Source of the DNA: Paenibacillus senegalimassiliensis
GTDB lineage: Bacteria > Bacillota > Bacilli > Paenibacillales > Paenibacillaceae
Assembly: GCF_001486585.1 (NCBI RefSeq)
Contig: NZ_LN909045.1
Span: 47,368 to 111,367, forward strand
DNA length: 64,000 nt
Direction of reading: 5' to 3'
Notes under the pieces: model-generated
Seen by the model: the letters and a program-made list of their open reading frames with translations, nothing else
Databases searched by the model: none
What the model was told of the DNA's origin: nothing
Shown here: positions 24,320 through 33,085 of the stretch, in pieces
How positions within the stretch are numbered: position 1 is the stretch's first letter
Layout of the letters: every line of letters begins with the position of its first letter
Translations under genes and position numbers: made by a program

Positions 24320-25180
24320 ATGCCAAAGAAAACAAACAGAGCCGTGCTGTCCATCAGGTTGGATGAAGAAGCCGTCAAGGCTGTTGACCTGCTGGTGGAG
24401 TCGGGTCTGGAACCTAACCGTTCTAGAGCGGTTGCCCATTTCGTGAAGGTTGGCGTGCAGGCCTCACAGGATTTGCTGATGCGTGCGCGTGAGCAGGCTG
24501 ACAATTTACAGCACTTACGTAATGAAATGCTGGAGGCGGTCAAATCTCGCGACATCGGCAAGGTTGCTGAACTTATGGATCGCGATGCGAGTCTTGTCCA
24601 TGCTGGAGATCAGAAGGGCGAAACCCCTGTATTGCTAGCTACGTTCTTACGGGCAAGCGATATTAAGGAACTGCTACTGCGCAATGGTATGGGTAAATTG
24701 AACGTATTCGAAGCCGCCGCCGTCGGGTATATCCCGCGGCTCAGAGAACTGCTGGATCATTCGCCCAAGCTGGCCAATGAATACAACTATGACGGGTTCC
24801 CGTTGCTTTCGTTAGCCGCCCATTTCGGTAATGCCGAGGCAGTGGCATTGCTGCTGGACCGAGGAGCGGACGTCAACGCCAGAAGCCGTGACGGAAGTCT
24901 CGACAACCTGGCGATTCATGCGACCGTATTCGGCGGTTATGGGGAGGTAGTTGAATTGCTGATGGATCGCGGTGCAGATGTTCATGCGAGGTGTCAAGGC
25001 AAGCTAAGGGACGGCTATAATGTGTTGCATGTCGCCGCTTACTTTGATCGAATTGAACTGATTGATCTTTTCTTGACTTACGGAGCGGATAAGGCAGCCA
25101 TAAATACCGTTGGTCAAACCCCTTTTGATTTGGCTCAGTCGCTTGGGCATACCGCTTCTGCGGACAAGCTGCGGCATTGA
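24320..25180 (+). CDS. Ribbon-helix-helix / ankyrin-repeat fusion protein
   Basis: The 286-residue protein starts with an Arc/MetJ-like ribbon-helix-helix segment at about residues 6-50: RAVLSIRLDEEAVKAVDLL, then SRAVAHFVKVGVQAS. A short coiled linker rich in Glu, Gln and Arg follows. From about residue 75 there are five or six ankyrin repeats, the clearest being GFPLLSLAAHFGNAEAVALL and VLHVAAYFDRIELIDLFL, with LLDRGADVNAR and LLMDRGADVHAR turns. A DNA-binding dimer fused to an ankyrin binding surface is unusual. It suggests a repressor whose activity is set by a protein partner. The upstream perfect palindrome fits autoregulation. The downstream sulfur cluster starts 125 bases later and could be a target. 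Confidence 0.8.
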   Translation: MPKKTNRAVLSIRLDEEAVKAVDLLVESGLEPNRSRAVAHFVKVGVQASQDLLMRAREQADNLQHLRNEMLEAVKSRDIGKVAELMDRDASLVHAGDQKGETPVLLATFLRASDIKELLLRNGMGKLNVFEAAAVGYIPRLRELLDHSPKLANEYNYDGFPLLSLAAHFGNAEAVALLLDRGADVNARSRDGSLDNLAIHATVFGGYGEVVELLMDRGADVHARCQGKLRDGYNVLHVAAYFDRIELIDLFLTYGADKAAINTVGQTPFDLAQSLGHTASADKLRH

Positions 25181-25305
25181 ATAAGCTAACTGGATACAGA
25201 CTCGACCGGACAGATGGAGAGCCTTGCAAGCATGAAGCGGGCCGAATCTGTCTTTTTGCTGTATTTACAAGCTGTTATTTTGAGGATAAGGAGCGTGGAC
25301 AGGGA

Positions 25306-26295
25306 GTGCAATATCGTAAATTGGGAAGAACCGGCCTGAAGGTATCGGAGGTCAGTTTGGGTACAATGGCCTTTGGCCGCTGGATTGACGAGCGGACCTC
25401 CGGTGAAGTGCTGAATAAGGCACTGGATCAGGGAATCAATCTTATTGATACGGCAGACGTATATGGCAGCGGTATGGATACAGGAGATCAAAATGGGTTT
25501 GGCGAGTCCGAGCGTATTCTGGGCCAATTGTTGCAAGGAAGACGCCAGGATATTGTATTGGCTACGAAGTTCCATGCCCGGGTCGGACAGGGCATTAATG
25601 ATGGGGGAGGCAGTCGCTATCATATCTACCGTGCTCTGGAGAACAGCTTGCAACGCTTGCAGACCGACTATGTTGATTTGTATCAAATTCATGCCTTTGA
25701 TTTCGAAACACCGCTTGAGGAAACGCTTGGCGCACTCGACGACCTGATTAGGCAGGGCAAGGTACGCTATATCGGCTGCTCTAACTATGCGGCATGGCAA
25801 GTGGCGAAGTCCCATGGCATCAGCGCCTTACATGGGCTCCATCGCTTTGAAAGTGTTCAGCCGGAGTACAGCTTAATTACTAGAAATATGGAGCGGGAGC
25901 TGGCGTCGCTGGCGGAATCGGAGCAGGTCGGGATCATCAGTTATAGTCCACTAGGCAGAGGAATTTTGACCGGGAAGTACCGCGAGGGTGAATCGCCTCC
26001 AGCCGAGTCCAGACTTGCCCAAGGGGAAAGAAGGCTGCAACTGCTGCTCCACGCCAATCCTGCTTATGCTTTGGTAGAAGCCCTTCGGCCGCTAGCCGCG
26101 GAGCGGGGGTGGACTTTAGCGCAGTTTGCTCTTGCTTGGGTGCTCAGCCATCCCTATGTAACTTCGGCCATTCTTGGGGCGTCCAGGCCAGAGAATATCG
26201 AAGACTCATTGCAGCATGTACATGAGCGTCTGACGTCAGAGGAATTACGTCTCATTGATGAAATTTCTACAGAGTTGGGGCTTCTGCGACCATAA
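25306..26295 (+). CDS. Aldo/keto reductase
   Basis: The 329-residue NADPH-dependent TIM-barrel enzyme has the catalytic tetrad Asp/Tyr/Lys/His in LIDTADVYGSG, VLATKFHAR and YQIHAFD. QPEYSLI and the C-terminal LAWVLSHPYVTSAILGAS bind the cofactor. I chose GTG at 25306 because the typical first block QYRKLGRTGLKVSEV follows at once; a longer frame adds 43 residues unlike the family. AAGGAG lies 12 bases upstream. It heads the sulfur-scavenging cluster, where such reductases commonly accompany FMN monooxygenases and reduce the aldehydes or ketones they release. Confidence 0.88.
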   Translation: MQYRKLGRTGLKVSEVSLGTMAFGRWIDERTSGEVLNKALDQGINLIDTADVYGSGMDTGDQNGFGESERILGQLLQGRRQDIVLATKFHARVGQGINDGGGSRYHIYRALENSLQRLQTDYVDLYQIHAFDFETPLEETLGALDDLIRQGKVRYIGCSNYAAWQVAKSHGISALHGLHRFESVQPEYSLITRNMERELASLAESEQVGIISYSPLGRGILTGKYREGESPPAESRLAQGERRLQLLLHANPAYALVEALRPLAAERGWTLAQFALAWVLSHPYVTSAILGASRPENIEDSLQHVHERLTSEELRLIDEISTELGLLRP

Positions 26296-26342
26296 AACCA
26301 TGTATTCTCATAAACAAACTTATAAATAGGAGTGTGAGTGTC

Positions 26343-27710
26343 ATGCCAATCTTAAAAAGACAGCTTCATCTTGGTTTGTTCCTGTTCTCTACGGGTTATC
26401 ATCCTGCGGGTTGGCGGCTTCCCGAGGCGGTAGCCGATGGGGCATTCGACCCCAAATTTTTGCATCGAATCGCCAGGCGGTTAGAGGAAGCGAAGTTTGA
26501 TTTCTTCTTTCTCGGGGACGCGCTTGCGACCAGTCCAGACATGCAGCATCAGTTTCCTTCGCAGATGGTAAGGCTTGAGCCGTTCACGATGATTGCGAAT
26601 ATTGCGGCCGTCACGGAGCGAATCGGGTTGATTGTTACGGCCAATACCACTTATTCCGAGCCTTACACCGTGGCTCGTCAAACGGCTTCACTTGATTATT
26701 TAAGTGGCGGGCGGCTGGCCTGGAACGTTGTCACGGGGATGGATATAAGGGCAGCCCAAAATTACAGCAGGGAGAAGCATTGGGATAACTCACGTCGCTA
26801 TGATTATGCGGAGGAATTTGTAAAAATTGTGCAGGAGCTGTGGGATTCGTGGGAAGACGAGGCATTTGTTCGCGATAAAGAAAGTGGCGTTTTTGTTGAC
26901 GGAAGCAAGGTGCATGTCATTAATCACCATGGGGAGCACTTCTCGGTCGCAGGGCCGTTAAACGTTGCCCGTCCGCCTCAGGGCCAGATTCCCTTGTTAA
27001 ATGCGGGTACATCAGAACGGAGTCGCGAGTTGGGAGCGAAGCTCTCCACCGCCGTATTCACTGGGCAAATCCTGATCGAATTGGCCAAGTCGTTCTATGC
27101 GGATATTAAGACGAAGGCAGAAGCCTTTGGTCGGAAGCAAAATGAGGTGTCCATACTGCCTGGACTTGTACCGCTGGTTGGTCGTACGGCGGAAGAGGCC
27201 CATGCCAAGTACCGGGAACTAAGCAGTCTACTGGTGACAGATTATGATTTGAGCGCCTTGTCAGCCCGAATCGGTATCGACCTGAAGGGGTACGAATTGG
27301 ACGGACCGTTGCCGGACTTATCGTTGTCCACACTCCCAGGTAAGGAATCGGAGTGGCTGGTAGAGTTGGCGCAACGGGCAGAAGGACGGAAAGAAATTAC
27401 AATCCGGGAGTTGTTCCATTATTTTGCGGCAACGGCACGGGGACATCTGCTGATTGTGGGCGATGCCAAGCAAGTAGCGGACAGAATGGAAGAATGGTTC
27501 ACGGGCGGTGCAGCCGACGGATTCAACATATGCCCGCCTTACTTGCCCGGAGGACTTGATCTGTTCATTGATCTTGTCATACCAGAGTTGCAGCGACGGG
27601 GATTATTTCGAACTGAATACGAAGCAGATACGTTCCGCGGCCACTTCGGACTGTCACGTCCAGACAATCGTTTCGCACGTAGCACTATTCTTGAAGGCGC
27701 AGGCGAGTAA
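26343..27710 (+). CDS. FMN-dependent monooxygenase, NtaA/SnaA/DszA family
   Basis: The 455-residue enzyme belongs to the bacterial luciferase-like flavin monooxygenases. It has LGLFLFSTGYHPAGWR at the N terminus, FDFFFLGDALA, TANTTYSEPYTVARQ, SGGRLAWNVVTG and the RYDYAEEFVKIVQELW helix. NtaA/SnaA/DszA members use reduced FMN from a separate reductase to oxidise organosulfur or amine compounds. ATG at 26343 has AGGAG ten bases upstream. No flavin reductase gene is visible nearby, so FMNH2 must come from elsewhere. Position before an SsuCAB-like transporter points to desulfurisation of an imported organosulfur compound. Confidence 0.9.
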   Translation: MPILKRQLHLGLFLFSTGYHPAGWRLPEAVADGAFDPKFLHRIARRLEEAKFDFFFLGDALATSPDMQHQFPSQMVRLEPFTMIANIAAVTERIGLIVTANTTYSEPYTVARQTASLDYLSGGRLAWNVVTGMDIRAAQNYSREKHWDNSRRYDYAEEFVKIVQELWDSWEDEAFVRDKESGVFVDGSKVHVINHHGEHFSVAGPLNVARPPQGQIPLLNAGTSERSRELGAKLSTAVFTGQILIELAKSFYADIKTKAEAFGRKQNEVSILPGLVPLVGRTAEEAHAKYRELSSLLVTDYDLSALSARIGIDLKGYELDGPLPDLSLSTLPGKESEWLVELAQRAEGRKEITIRELFHYFAATARGHLLIVGDAKQVADRMEEWFTGGAADGFNICPPYLPGGLDLFIDLVIPELQRRGLFRTEYEADTFRGHFGLSRPDNRFARSTILEGAGE

Positions 27711-27729
27711 CGGGAAGGGTGATCATAAC

Positions 27730-28512
27730 ATGGGCCGCAATAGTCATACCAAACGTTATTCTTGGCGTATTATCCTTGGACAAGTCTTGCTGCTACTCGT
27801 CATGCTTGTGGTTGTGGAATACCTTGTACGGGTTGAAATTGTTGGTAGCTTGTATTTATCCCGGCCAACCCAGGTGGCTGAGAATATTTACGAGCTATTT
27901 GCGGAAGGAGAAATCTACCGCCATCTTCTCGTAACACTGAATGAATTTGCAGCAGGTTATTTGTTAAGCGTAGTTGCCAGTATAGGCACCGGCATGGCGC
28001 TTGTATTGATTCCGCGGGCGGAATCGTTCTTTCGGCCGTTCCTGTCTGCATTGATGGCCGTTCCCAAAGTAACGATCATTCCGCTGCTGATGCTCTGGCT
28101 GGGTATCGGTTTATCGCATAAAGTAGCTATTGTATTTCTATTCTGTTTCTTCACCATTGCATTCAACACCATTACGGGTATTAAACAAACGGCCGAAGCG
28201 CATTTAAAAGTGGCCAGGGTGCTAGAAGCTTCCTGGTGGCAGATCGTACTCAAGGTGATTTTGCCATCGGCTGCACCAACGATTTTTGTATCGTTGCGGG
28301 TGGCGGCCGCGACCGGGTTGGTTGGCGCCTTATTCGCCGAGATGATTGCGTCTAAGGAAGGGTTGGGCAATCTGTTGGTGCAGGCGACTTCTTTGTACGA
28401 TACAGCCAAGGCTTTTGCCATCATTACAGTGGTAACCGTCGTATCGGTGCTGATTATTGCCGTTATTGATCTGCTGGAGAAGCGAATCGTGCTGCGATGG
28501 CGTTCTAATTAA
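27730..28512 (+). CDS. ABC transporter permease, SsuC/TauC-like
   Basis: The 260-residue inner-membrane permease has six predicted helices. The EAA-type loop AEAHLKVARVLEASWWQIVLKVILPSA lies in the second half (quoted: VARVLEASWWQIV). ATG at 27730 follows GGGAAGGGTG; the frame stays open upstream without another good site. It would form the channel for sulfonate, taurine or a similar anion together with the next two genes. It starts 19 bases after the monooxygenase stop. Confidence 0.9.
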   Translation: MGRNSHTKRYSWRIILGQVLLLLVMLVVVEYLVRVEIVGSLYLSRPTQVAENIYELFAEGEIYRHLLVTLNEFAAGYLLSVVASIGTGMALVLIPRAESFFRPFLSALMAVPKVTIIPLLMLWLGIGLSHKVAIVFLFCFFTIAFNTITGIKQTAEAHLKVARVLEASWWQIVLKVILPSAAPTIFVSLRVAAATGLVGALFAEMIASKEGLGNLLVQATSLYDTAKAFAIITVVTVVSVLIIAVIDLLEKRIVLRWRSN

Positions 28513-28546
28513 TTCACAATCCAGAATAGCAGGGGAGAGATTTTCA

Positions 28547-29563
28547 ATGATAAAAAAGAGAAAATGGTTCGGAACAGGCATGATAGCGGTATTGCTGGCA
28601 CTTGTGCTGGGCGCATGCGGAGCGGATGCTAGCGATACTACTGCACCGCCCGCATCGCAACCGGAGGGGACGACGGAGAATACGGCACTAGAATTGCAGA
28701 CGGTTCGGTATGCACCGTTCAATGGGGTGAGTGGTCTGGCCGTTCGTTACGGCATCGAGCAGGGCTTTTTTGAAGAAGAAGGTCTTCATGTGGAATTGGT
28801 AAGTGCGCAGAATCCCGTCGATGCCTTGACGAGCGGTGATGTGGATGTTGCAGATATTGCCACTACGAGTGTTATTGTGGCTGCGGGCAAGGGGGCTCCG
28901 ATCAAAATTGTGTCTTCGATGTTCCGCACAAAGGGGCCATTCTATTTAATCGCAAACCCTAATATTCAAAGTGTGGAGGAATTGAAGGGTAAGAAGGTTG
29001 GAGCGGCCGTTCTGGGCAGTGGCCTGGACGTATACACGCAGACGATTTTGAAGGAGCATGGTCTGAGCAAGGACGATGTTACCTATCTGGCTTCGGGCGT
29101 TAATGAGGCTGCTTATGCCAGCCTGACGAACGGTCAGGTTGACGCCACGATTATTCATGAACCGTTCGCCTCGCTGGCTGAAGCAGAAGGGACAGGACAT
29201 ATTCTTGCTAACGGTTGGGATTACTTGCCGACCTTCCACACAGGAGTGTTAGCCGCCCGTAATAGCTTTATCGACAGTAGCCCGGAACTGGTGGAGAAGC
29301 TCCTGCGCGGCTATTTCAAATCACAGGAATATGCCAAGAACCATCTGGATGAATACAAGGCTTATTTCCTTGAAAATGTGAAAATCGACCCGGCAGTTGC
29401 TGACAAAGCGTTTGAGCGAGAGGCGGTACTGTGGGAGAACAATCCCGAAGTTAATCTGGACGCGCTGCAGGATACACAACAGATCCAGCTTGAGCTTGGC
29501 TTCCAGGACCAGATTTATGATGTGGAGGATCTACTAGATTTGCGGTTTATTCCCAACAAGTAA
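28547..29563 (+). CDS. ABC transporter substrate-binding lipoprotein, SsuA/NMT1-like
   Basis: The 338-residue lipoprotein has a signal ending LGAC with Cys24. Its NMT1/SsuA fold shows VRYAPFNGVSGLAVRYGIEQGFFEEEGL, the DVDVADIATTSVIVAAGKG block and the LKGKKVGAAVLGSG loop (quoted in parts). It captures the organosulfur ligand outside the membrane. The ATG at 28547 lies 34 bases after the permease stop behind GGGGAG. The gene order permease, binding protein, ATPase differs from ssuABC but is common in such clusters. Confidence 0.9.
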   Translation: MIKKRKWFGTGMIAVLLALVLGACGADASDTTAPPASQPEGTTENTALELQTVRYAPFNGVSGLAVRYGIEQGFFEEEGLHVELVSAQNPVDALTSGDVDVADIATTSVIVAAGKGAPIKIVSSMFRTKGPFYLIANPNIQSVEELKGKKVGAAVLGSGLDVYTQTILKEHGLSKDDVTYLASGVNEAAYASLTNGQVDATIIHEPFASLAEAEGTGHILANGWDYLPTFHTGVLAARNSFIDSSPELVEKLLRGYFKSQEYAKNHLDEYKAYFLENVKIDPAVADKAFEREAVLWENNPEVNLDALQDTQQIQLELGFQDQIYDVEDLLDLRFIPNK

Positions 29564-29581
29564 GTGAAGAGAGGTGATGGT

Positions 29582-30355
29582 ATGGCGGGATTCTTCATTT
29601 CTCATGTGTCCAAAATTTATGAAGGAGCGACTCCGACTTCAACGCTGGTTGATATTGAGCTGACCATTGAGGATGGTGAGTTTCTGAGTATTCTGGGTCC
29701 CAGTGGCTGTGGCAAAAGCACGCTTCTGGAAATATTGGCCGGTCTGCAGCGTCCGACCTCAGGTGAGATATTTTTTGGCAACGAAAAGCTGGATGGTCCT
29801 GGTATCGAGCGTGGCGTTGTCTTTCAGGACCCTTCCCTATATCCATGGCGGACTGTACTACGCAACGTAGAGCTGGGATTGGAATTGCGCGGAATGTCCA
29901 GGTCCGATAGAAGGGAAGCGGCACAACGCTGTCTTGATTTGGTAGGGCTCCACGGATTTGAACAAAAATACCCTCATCAATTATCGGGGGGCATGAGGCA
30001 ACGGGCCGGGCTTGCCAGGGCACTGGCCAACCGACCGGAGGTATTACTGATGGACGAGCCCTTCGGTGCAGTAGACCATCTCACACGGCTGCAGCTTCAG
30101 GATGATTTGCTTCATATTTGGGAAGCGGAGAAGAAGACCGTCGTATTCGTGACACATGATGTCTCCGAGGCCGTTTACCTCGGGGACCGGGTCGTGCTGC
30201 TATCGCCGAGACCGGGTCGTATTAAGCAAATCTTCAAGGTCCCACAGCCACGACCACGCAAACGTGACGACCTGGAGCTGCTCCGCATCCAGAACGAAAT
30301 ATATGCAGCTATCGTGGAGGCTAAGTCAGCGGAGAGTCTGGAATTTACGATCTGA
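29582..30355 (+). CDS. ABC transporter ATP-binding protein, SsuB/TauB-like
   Basis: The 257-residue ATPase has Walker A GPSGCGKS at 39-46, the Q-loop in VVFQDPSLYPWR, signature LSGGMRQR, Walker B with LLMDEPFGAVD and the H-loop FVTHDVSEAVYLGDR. The PFGAVD and PRPGRIKQI blocks are typical of the nitrate/sulfonate/taurine group. ATG at 29582 follows GAGAGGTG. It energises the permease at 27730. Confidence 0.92.
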   Translation: MAGFFISHVSKIYEGATPTSTLVDIELTIEDGEFLSILGPSGCGKSTLLEILAGLQRPTSGEIFFGNEKLDGPGIERGVVFQDPSLYPWRTVLRNVELGLELRGMSRSDRREAAQRCLDLVGLHGFEQKYPHQLSGGMRQRAGLARALANRPEVLLMDEPFGAVDHLTRLQLQDDLLHIWEAEKKTVVFVTHDVSEAVYLGDRVVLLSPRPGRIKQIFKVPQPRPRKRDDLELLRIQNEIYAAIVEAKSAESLEFTI

Positions 30356-30414
30356 TTTGGAGGTTAGGTATTGAAGCGAGTCGCCATTGTTGCTACTAAA
30401 AAGGAGTGGAAATC

Positions 30415-31293
30415 ATGTCATTAAAACCAGAAACGAGCCAGATTGTCAGCGTGCAGCGATTAAAGGAACGTCTTGAAGAAGGGGAACGGGTTGTCTTGTT
30501 AGATGTCCGCTTTCAACCCAAGGAGCCAGGGTATGGACGTAAAGTGTATGAACAAGGCCATTTGCCGGGTGCAGCGTTCATTGATTTTAAAGCAGATCTG
30601 ACCGATCCAGCGGAAACGCATGGCGGACGAAGCCCTTTGCCTGCTCCAGACCGATTGGCAGAACGCTTCGGACATTTGGGTATCGACCGCGGAACCTCTG
30701 TCGTTGCTTATGAGGATGAAAATGGCCCGGCAGCCGCCAGGTTGTGGTGGGTGCTAAAGTATCTGGGTGTGGAACAGGTACAAGTGCTTGACGGAGGTTA
30801 TAAGGCATGGATTGAGGCAGGGTTGCAAGTGTCATCTGAGCCGCCTGCTGGTGTTGAGTCACGCCAGTTCGTGCCTGCACCACAGGTTGATTGGTTAGCT
30901 GGAGTGGAGGAGGTGCGCGTGGTGTCTCAGTCGCTCGCAACCGACGGAATAACTGCATCCCGGCTTGTTGATTCTCGCGATGCTGCACAGTACGCCGGAC
31001 GGGATGGCGGCTTCGATCCCGTGGCAGGATACATTCCCGGAGCACAGCACTATTTCTGGAAGGATTCGGCGCTTGACGAAGAGGGGGCGTGGAAGTCGTC
31101 ACAGCAACTTCGGGAGCAATTTGCCGAGCTGCCTAAGGAGAGCGAAATTATTGTCTATTGCGGTTCAGGCATATCCGCCACGCCGAACGTGCTGGCCTTG
31201 CGCGAAGCGGGCTACACCAAGGTGAAGCTGTACGCGGGTAGCTGGAGCGATTGGATCAGCTACAAGGAAAACCCTATTGCTACTGGAGAATAG
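30415..31293 (+). CDS. Thiosulfate/3-mercaptopyruvate sulfurtransferase (two-rhodanese type)
   Basis: The 292-residue protein consists of two rhodanese domains. The N-terminal one is inactive-like (LLDVRFQPKEPGYGRKVYEQGHLPGA). The C-terminal one has the active Cys249 in the loop CGSGISA, then LYAGSWSDW. It transfers sulfane sulfur from thiosulfate or mercaptopyruvate to cyanide or thiol acceptors in the cytosol. ATG at 30415 follows AAGGAG. It ends the sulfur cluster and is followed by a terminator. A paralogue of about 60% similar layout lies at 34434-35297. Confidence 0.9.
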   Translation: MSLKPETSQIVSVQRLKERLEEGERVVLLDVRFQPKEPGYGRKVYEQGHLPGAAFIDFKADLTDPAETHGGRSPLPAPDRLAERFGHLGIDRGTSVVAYEDENGPAAARLWWVLKYLGVEQVQVLDGGYKAWIEAGLQVSSEPPAGVESRQFVPAPQVDWLAGVEEVRVVSQSLATDGITASRLVDSRDAAQYAGRDGGFDPVAGYIPGAQHYFWKDSALDEEGAWKSSQQLREQFAELPKESEIIVYCGSGISATPNVLALREAGYTKVKLYAGSWSDWISYKENPIATGE

Positions 31294-31301
31294 TAGATGT
31301 A

Positions 31302-31329
31302 AAGAGCCTGCTTTTCAAGCGGGCTTCTT
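31302..31329 (+). terminator. Intrinsic terminator of the sulfur cluster
   Basis: AAGAGCCTGCTT pairs with AAGCGGGCTTCTT over a three-base loop and is followed by TTCTTGTTTT. Confidence 0.75.
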
Positions 31330-31406
31330 GTTTTCCTTGAGCAAGATATCGTGATCGTGGTGGATGGCTCCCCCCACACTTGGCTCGTTGCTTCGTCCCT
31401 GAAAGA

Positions 31407-32288
31407 TCATGAACTGAGGAAATCGAGCAGCAGTCTGTTCACGACTTCGGGTTTTTCCAGTGGAAGCCCATGGCCGGTTTGGGGAAGGACAGTTGCTTTA
31501 ACATCTTTTATCAGTTCTCGAGCCCGTTTAACAGCCTTCTCAACATTATATTGAATATCCTGATCACCTATGAGCAGCAAGACTGGGGCTTGAATTAACT
31601 GTAATTCCACATCCTTTATGTATGAAGCAAATAATTGAGTTCGTGGAAGTGCATTTTGCATGCCGATAATGAACTGATTTTTAATTGTCTGATTGATGTA
31701 GCTTTCCTCACCGGTCATAAAATCCATTAATTGATTGATTCTTACTGTTGTGGGCATCATTCCTGCAATCAAACATCGGATAAAAAAACCTTTGCTTTGC
31801 GGCTGCAGGCTCGCGGCTGGGGCTAAAAGGATCACTTTTCGTATACGTGAGGATACACGGGCAGCGAGAATTGTGGCAATGAATCCGCCAAAGGAATGCC
31901 CACAAATATTCGCCTTATCTATATGTAGCTCATCCAGTAGCTCCGTAAACCATCTAGCACAATCGTTTTTATTTTTAATTGGCTTTACTGACTTACTCTT
32001 ATTGATATCTCCCGGAAAGTCTACAGCATATACTCTATAGCATCGGCTCAGCGCCTCAATATTATCTAACCAAACTGTCGAACTGAATCCATAACCATGC
32101 AGCAATATTAGTGGTTCAGCATCCTTAGGCCCAGTAGTTAGAACATGAATATGACCAAACGAAGTAGATACAAATACACGTTCAACAGGCACCTTCCATA
32201 AACTGAGTGTTTGATGATAAGCTTCCAGAAAAAGCTCGGGTTGTCCATCCTTCCTGTATATAGAGGTGAAACGCTGTTCTTTAATCAT
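31407..32288 (-). CDS. Alpha/beta hydrolase
   Basis: The 293-residue enzyme has the oxyanion block LILLHGYGFSSTVW, nucleophile elbow GHSFGG (Ser in the middle), acid region LLIGDQDIQY and catalytic His in QTGHGLPLEKPE. The fold covers esterases, lipases and C-C hydrolases, so the substrate cannot be told. There is no signal peptide. It is AT-richer than the neighbours. It is co-directional with, and 15 bases behind, a TetR-type gene, forming a likely two-gene operon. Confidence 0.88.
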   Translation of the reverse strand: MIKEQRFTSIYRKDGQPELFLEAYHQTLSLWKVPVERVFVSTSFGHIHVLTTGPKDAEPLILLHGYGFSSTVWLDNIEALSRCYRVYAVDFPGDINKSKSVKPIKNKNDCARWFTELLDELHIDKANICGHSFGGFIATILAARVSSRIRKVILLAPAASLQPQSKGFFIRCLIAGMMPTTVRINQLMDFMTGEESYINQTIKNQFIIGMQNALPRTQLFASYIKDVELQLIQAPVLLLIGDQDIQYNVEKAVKRARELIKDVKATVLPQTGHGLPLEKPEVVNRLLLDFLSS

Positions 32289-32303
32289 TTCATCATGCCC
32301 CCC

Positions 32304-32966
32304 TTAATCGTGTAATTGAAATAAACTTAGAAAATAATGAATATGCTTCACCATCATTTGTTCAATGCTTGCTGTCTCCTGTCCATCCAACCGCCTTAAA
32401 ATGTAAGAGTTAACCATTTGAAACAATGGATATTGGTATTGAATGGAGAGCATCCCGGGATCGTGTGACTGAAGCTGACCAAGGGTAATATACTTTTTAA
32501 ATACGGTTTCCATGTAATTACATATATCTCCCACAATATCGTTAAGGTAAATATCCCTTGCCGCTTTGTCTCTGACCTGTTCCAGATAGATGATCCGCCA
32601 AATCTTTTCCATCTGCGGGTGCTTAATGTGCTCCAGAAAGTTATGAAAGCCTTGGGTTAAAAAAACTTCTATATTTATGTCCGATGCAATAGAATCAAGA
32701 CGGTCCAGCGATGGTATGATTTTGGCTATGTCCATTCGAAAATTGTAATAAATTGTTTGTAATATTACTGTCTTACTTTTAAAATGATTGTATAAAGAAC
32801 TCTCTTTTATGCCGACATCTCTAGTGATATCTCTAATTGAGACAGCATTATAGCCATTTTGCGAGAAGAGATCTATAGCAACAGCGAGGATCAGGTTTTT
32901 ATTATGATTCTGAATCAATACTCCGCTTGTATCGAAAAACATGCCTGACTGACGAGTATCTTCCAT
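32304..32966 (-). CDS. TetR/AcrR family regulator
   Basis: The 220-residue regulator has an N-terminal TetR helix-turn-helix at about residues 22-68: ILAVAIDLFSQNGYNAVSIRDI and VGIKESSLYNHFKSKTVIL (quoted in parts). A divergent ligand domain follows. GAAGGGAG precedes the ATG. An 8-bp perfect inverted repeat lies 45 bases upstream. With the hydrolase gene downstream it probably forms an autoregulated unit for a small hydrophobic compound. Base composition is more AT-rich than the backbone, hinting at transfer. Confidence 0.88.
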   Translation of the reverse strand: MEDTRQSGMFFDTSGVLIQNHNKNLILAVAIDLFSQNGYNAVSIRDITRDVGIKESSLYNHFKSKTVILQTIYYNFRMDIAKIIPSLDRLDSIASDINIEVFLTQGFHNFLEHIKHPQMEKIWRIIYLEQVRDKAARDIYLNDIVGDICNYMETVFKKYITLGQLQSHDPGMLSIQYQYPLFQMVNSYILRRLDGQETASIEQMMVKHIHYFLSLFQLHD

Positions 32967-33010
32967 TTATATAAAGACTCCCTTCGAAAGTTATCATATT
33001 AACTATTATA

Positions 33011-33030
33011 ACTAACGATTGTTCGTTAGT
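33011..33030. promoter_or_regulatory. TetR-type operator
   Basis: ACTAACGA and TCGTTAGT are perfect inverted copies four bases apart, upstream of the TetR gene and 56 bases before the next plus-strand gene at 33086. The size and symmetry are as expected for a TetR-family site. Confidence 0.7.
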
Positions 33031-33085
33031 GAATGGGAGCGGATTACAGTTTTACTTTATTAGCCGAGAGGCGAGGAGGTAGCCG

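Noticed and set aside
25177..25305. N-terminal extension of the aldo/keto reductase
   Set aside because: The family begins at the QYRKLGRTGL block. The 43 added residues have no family likeness and no ribosome binding site.
27508..27729. N-terminal extension of the SsuC-like permease into the monooxygenase gene
   Set aside because: The open frame overlaps the monooxygenase coding sequence. The ATG at 27730 has a good ribosome binding site and gives the normal permease length.
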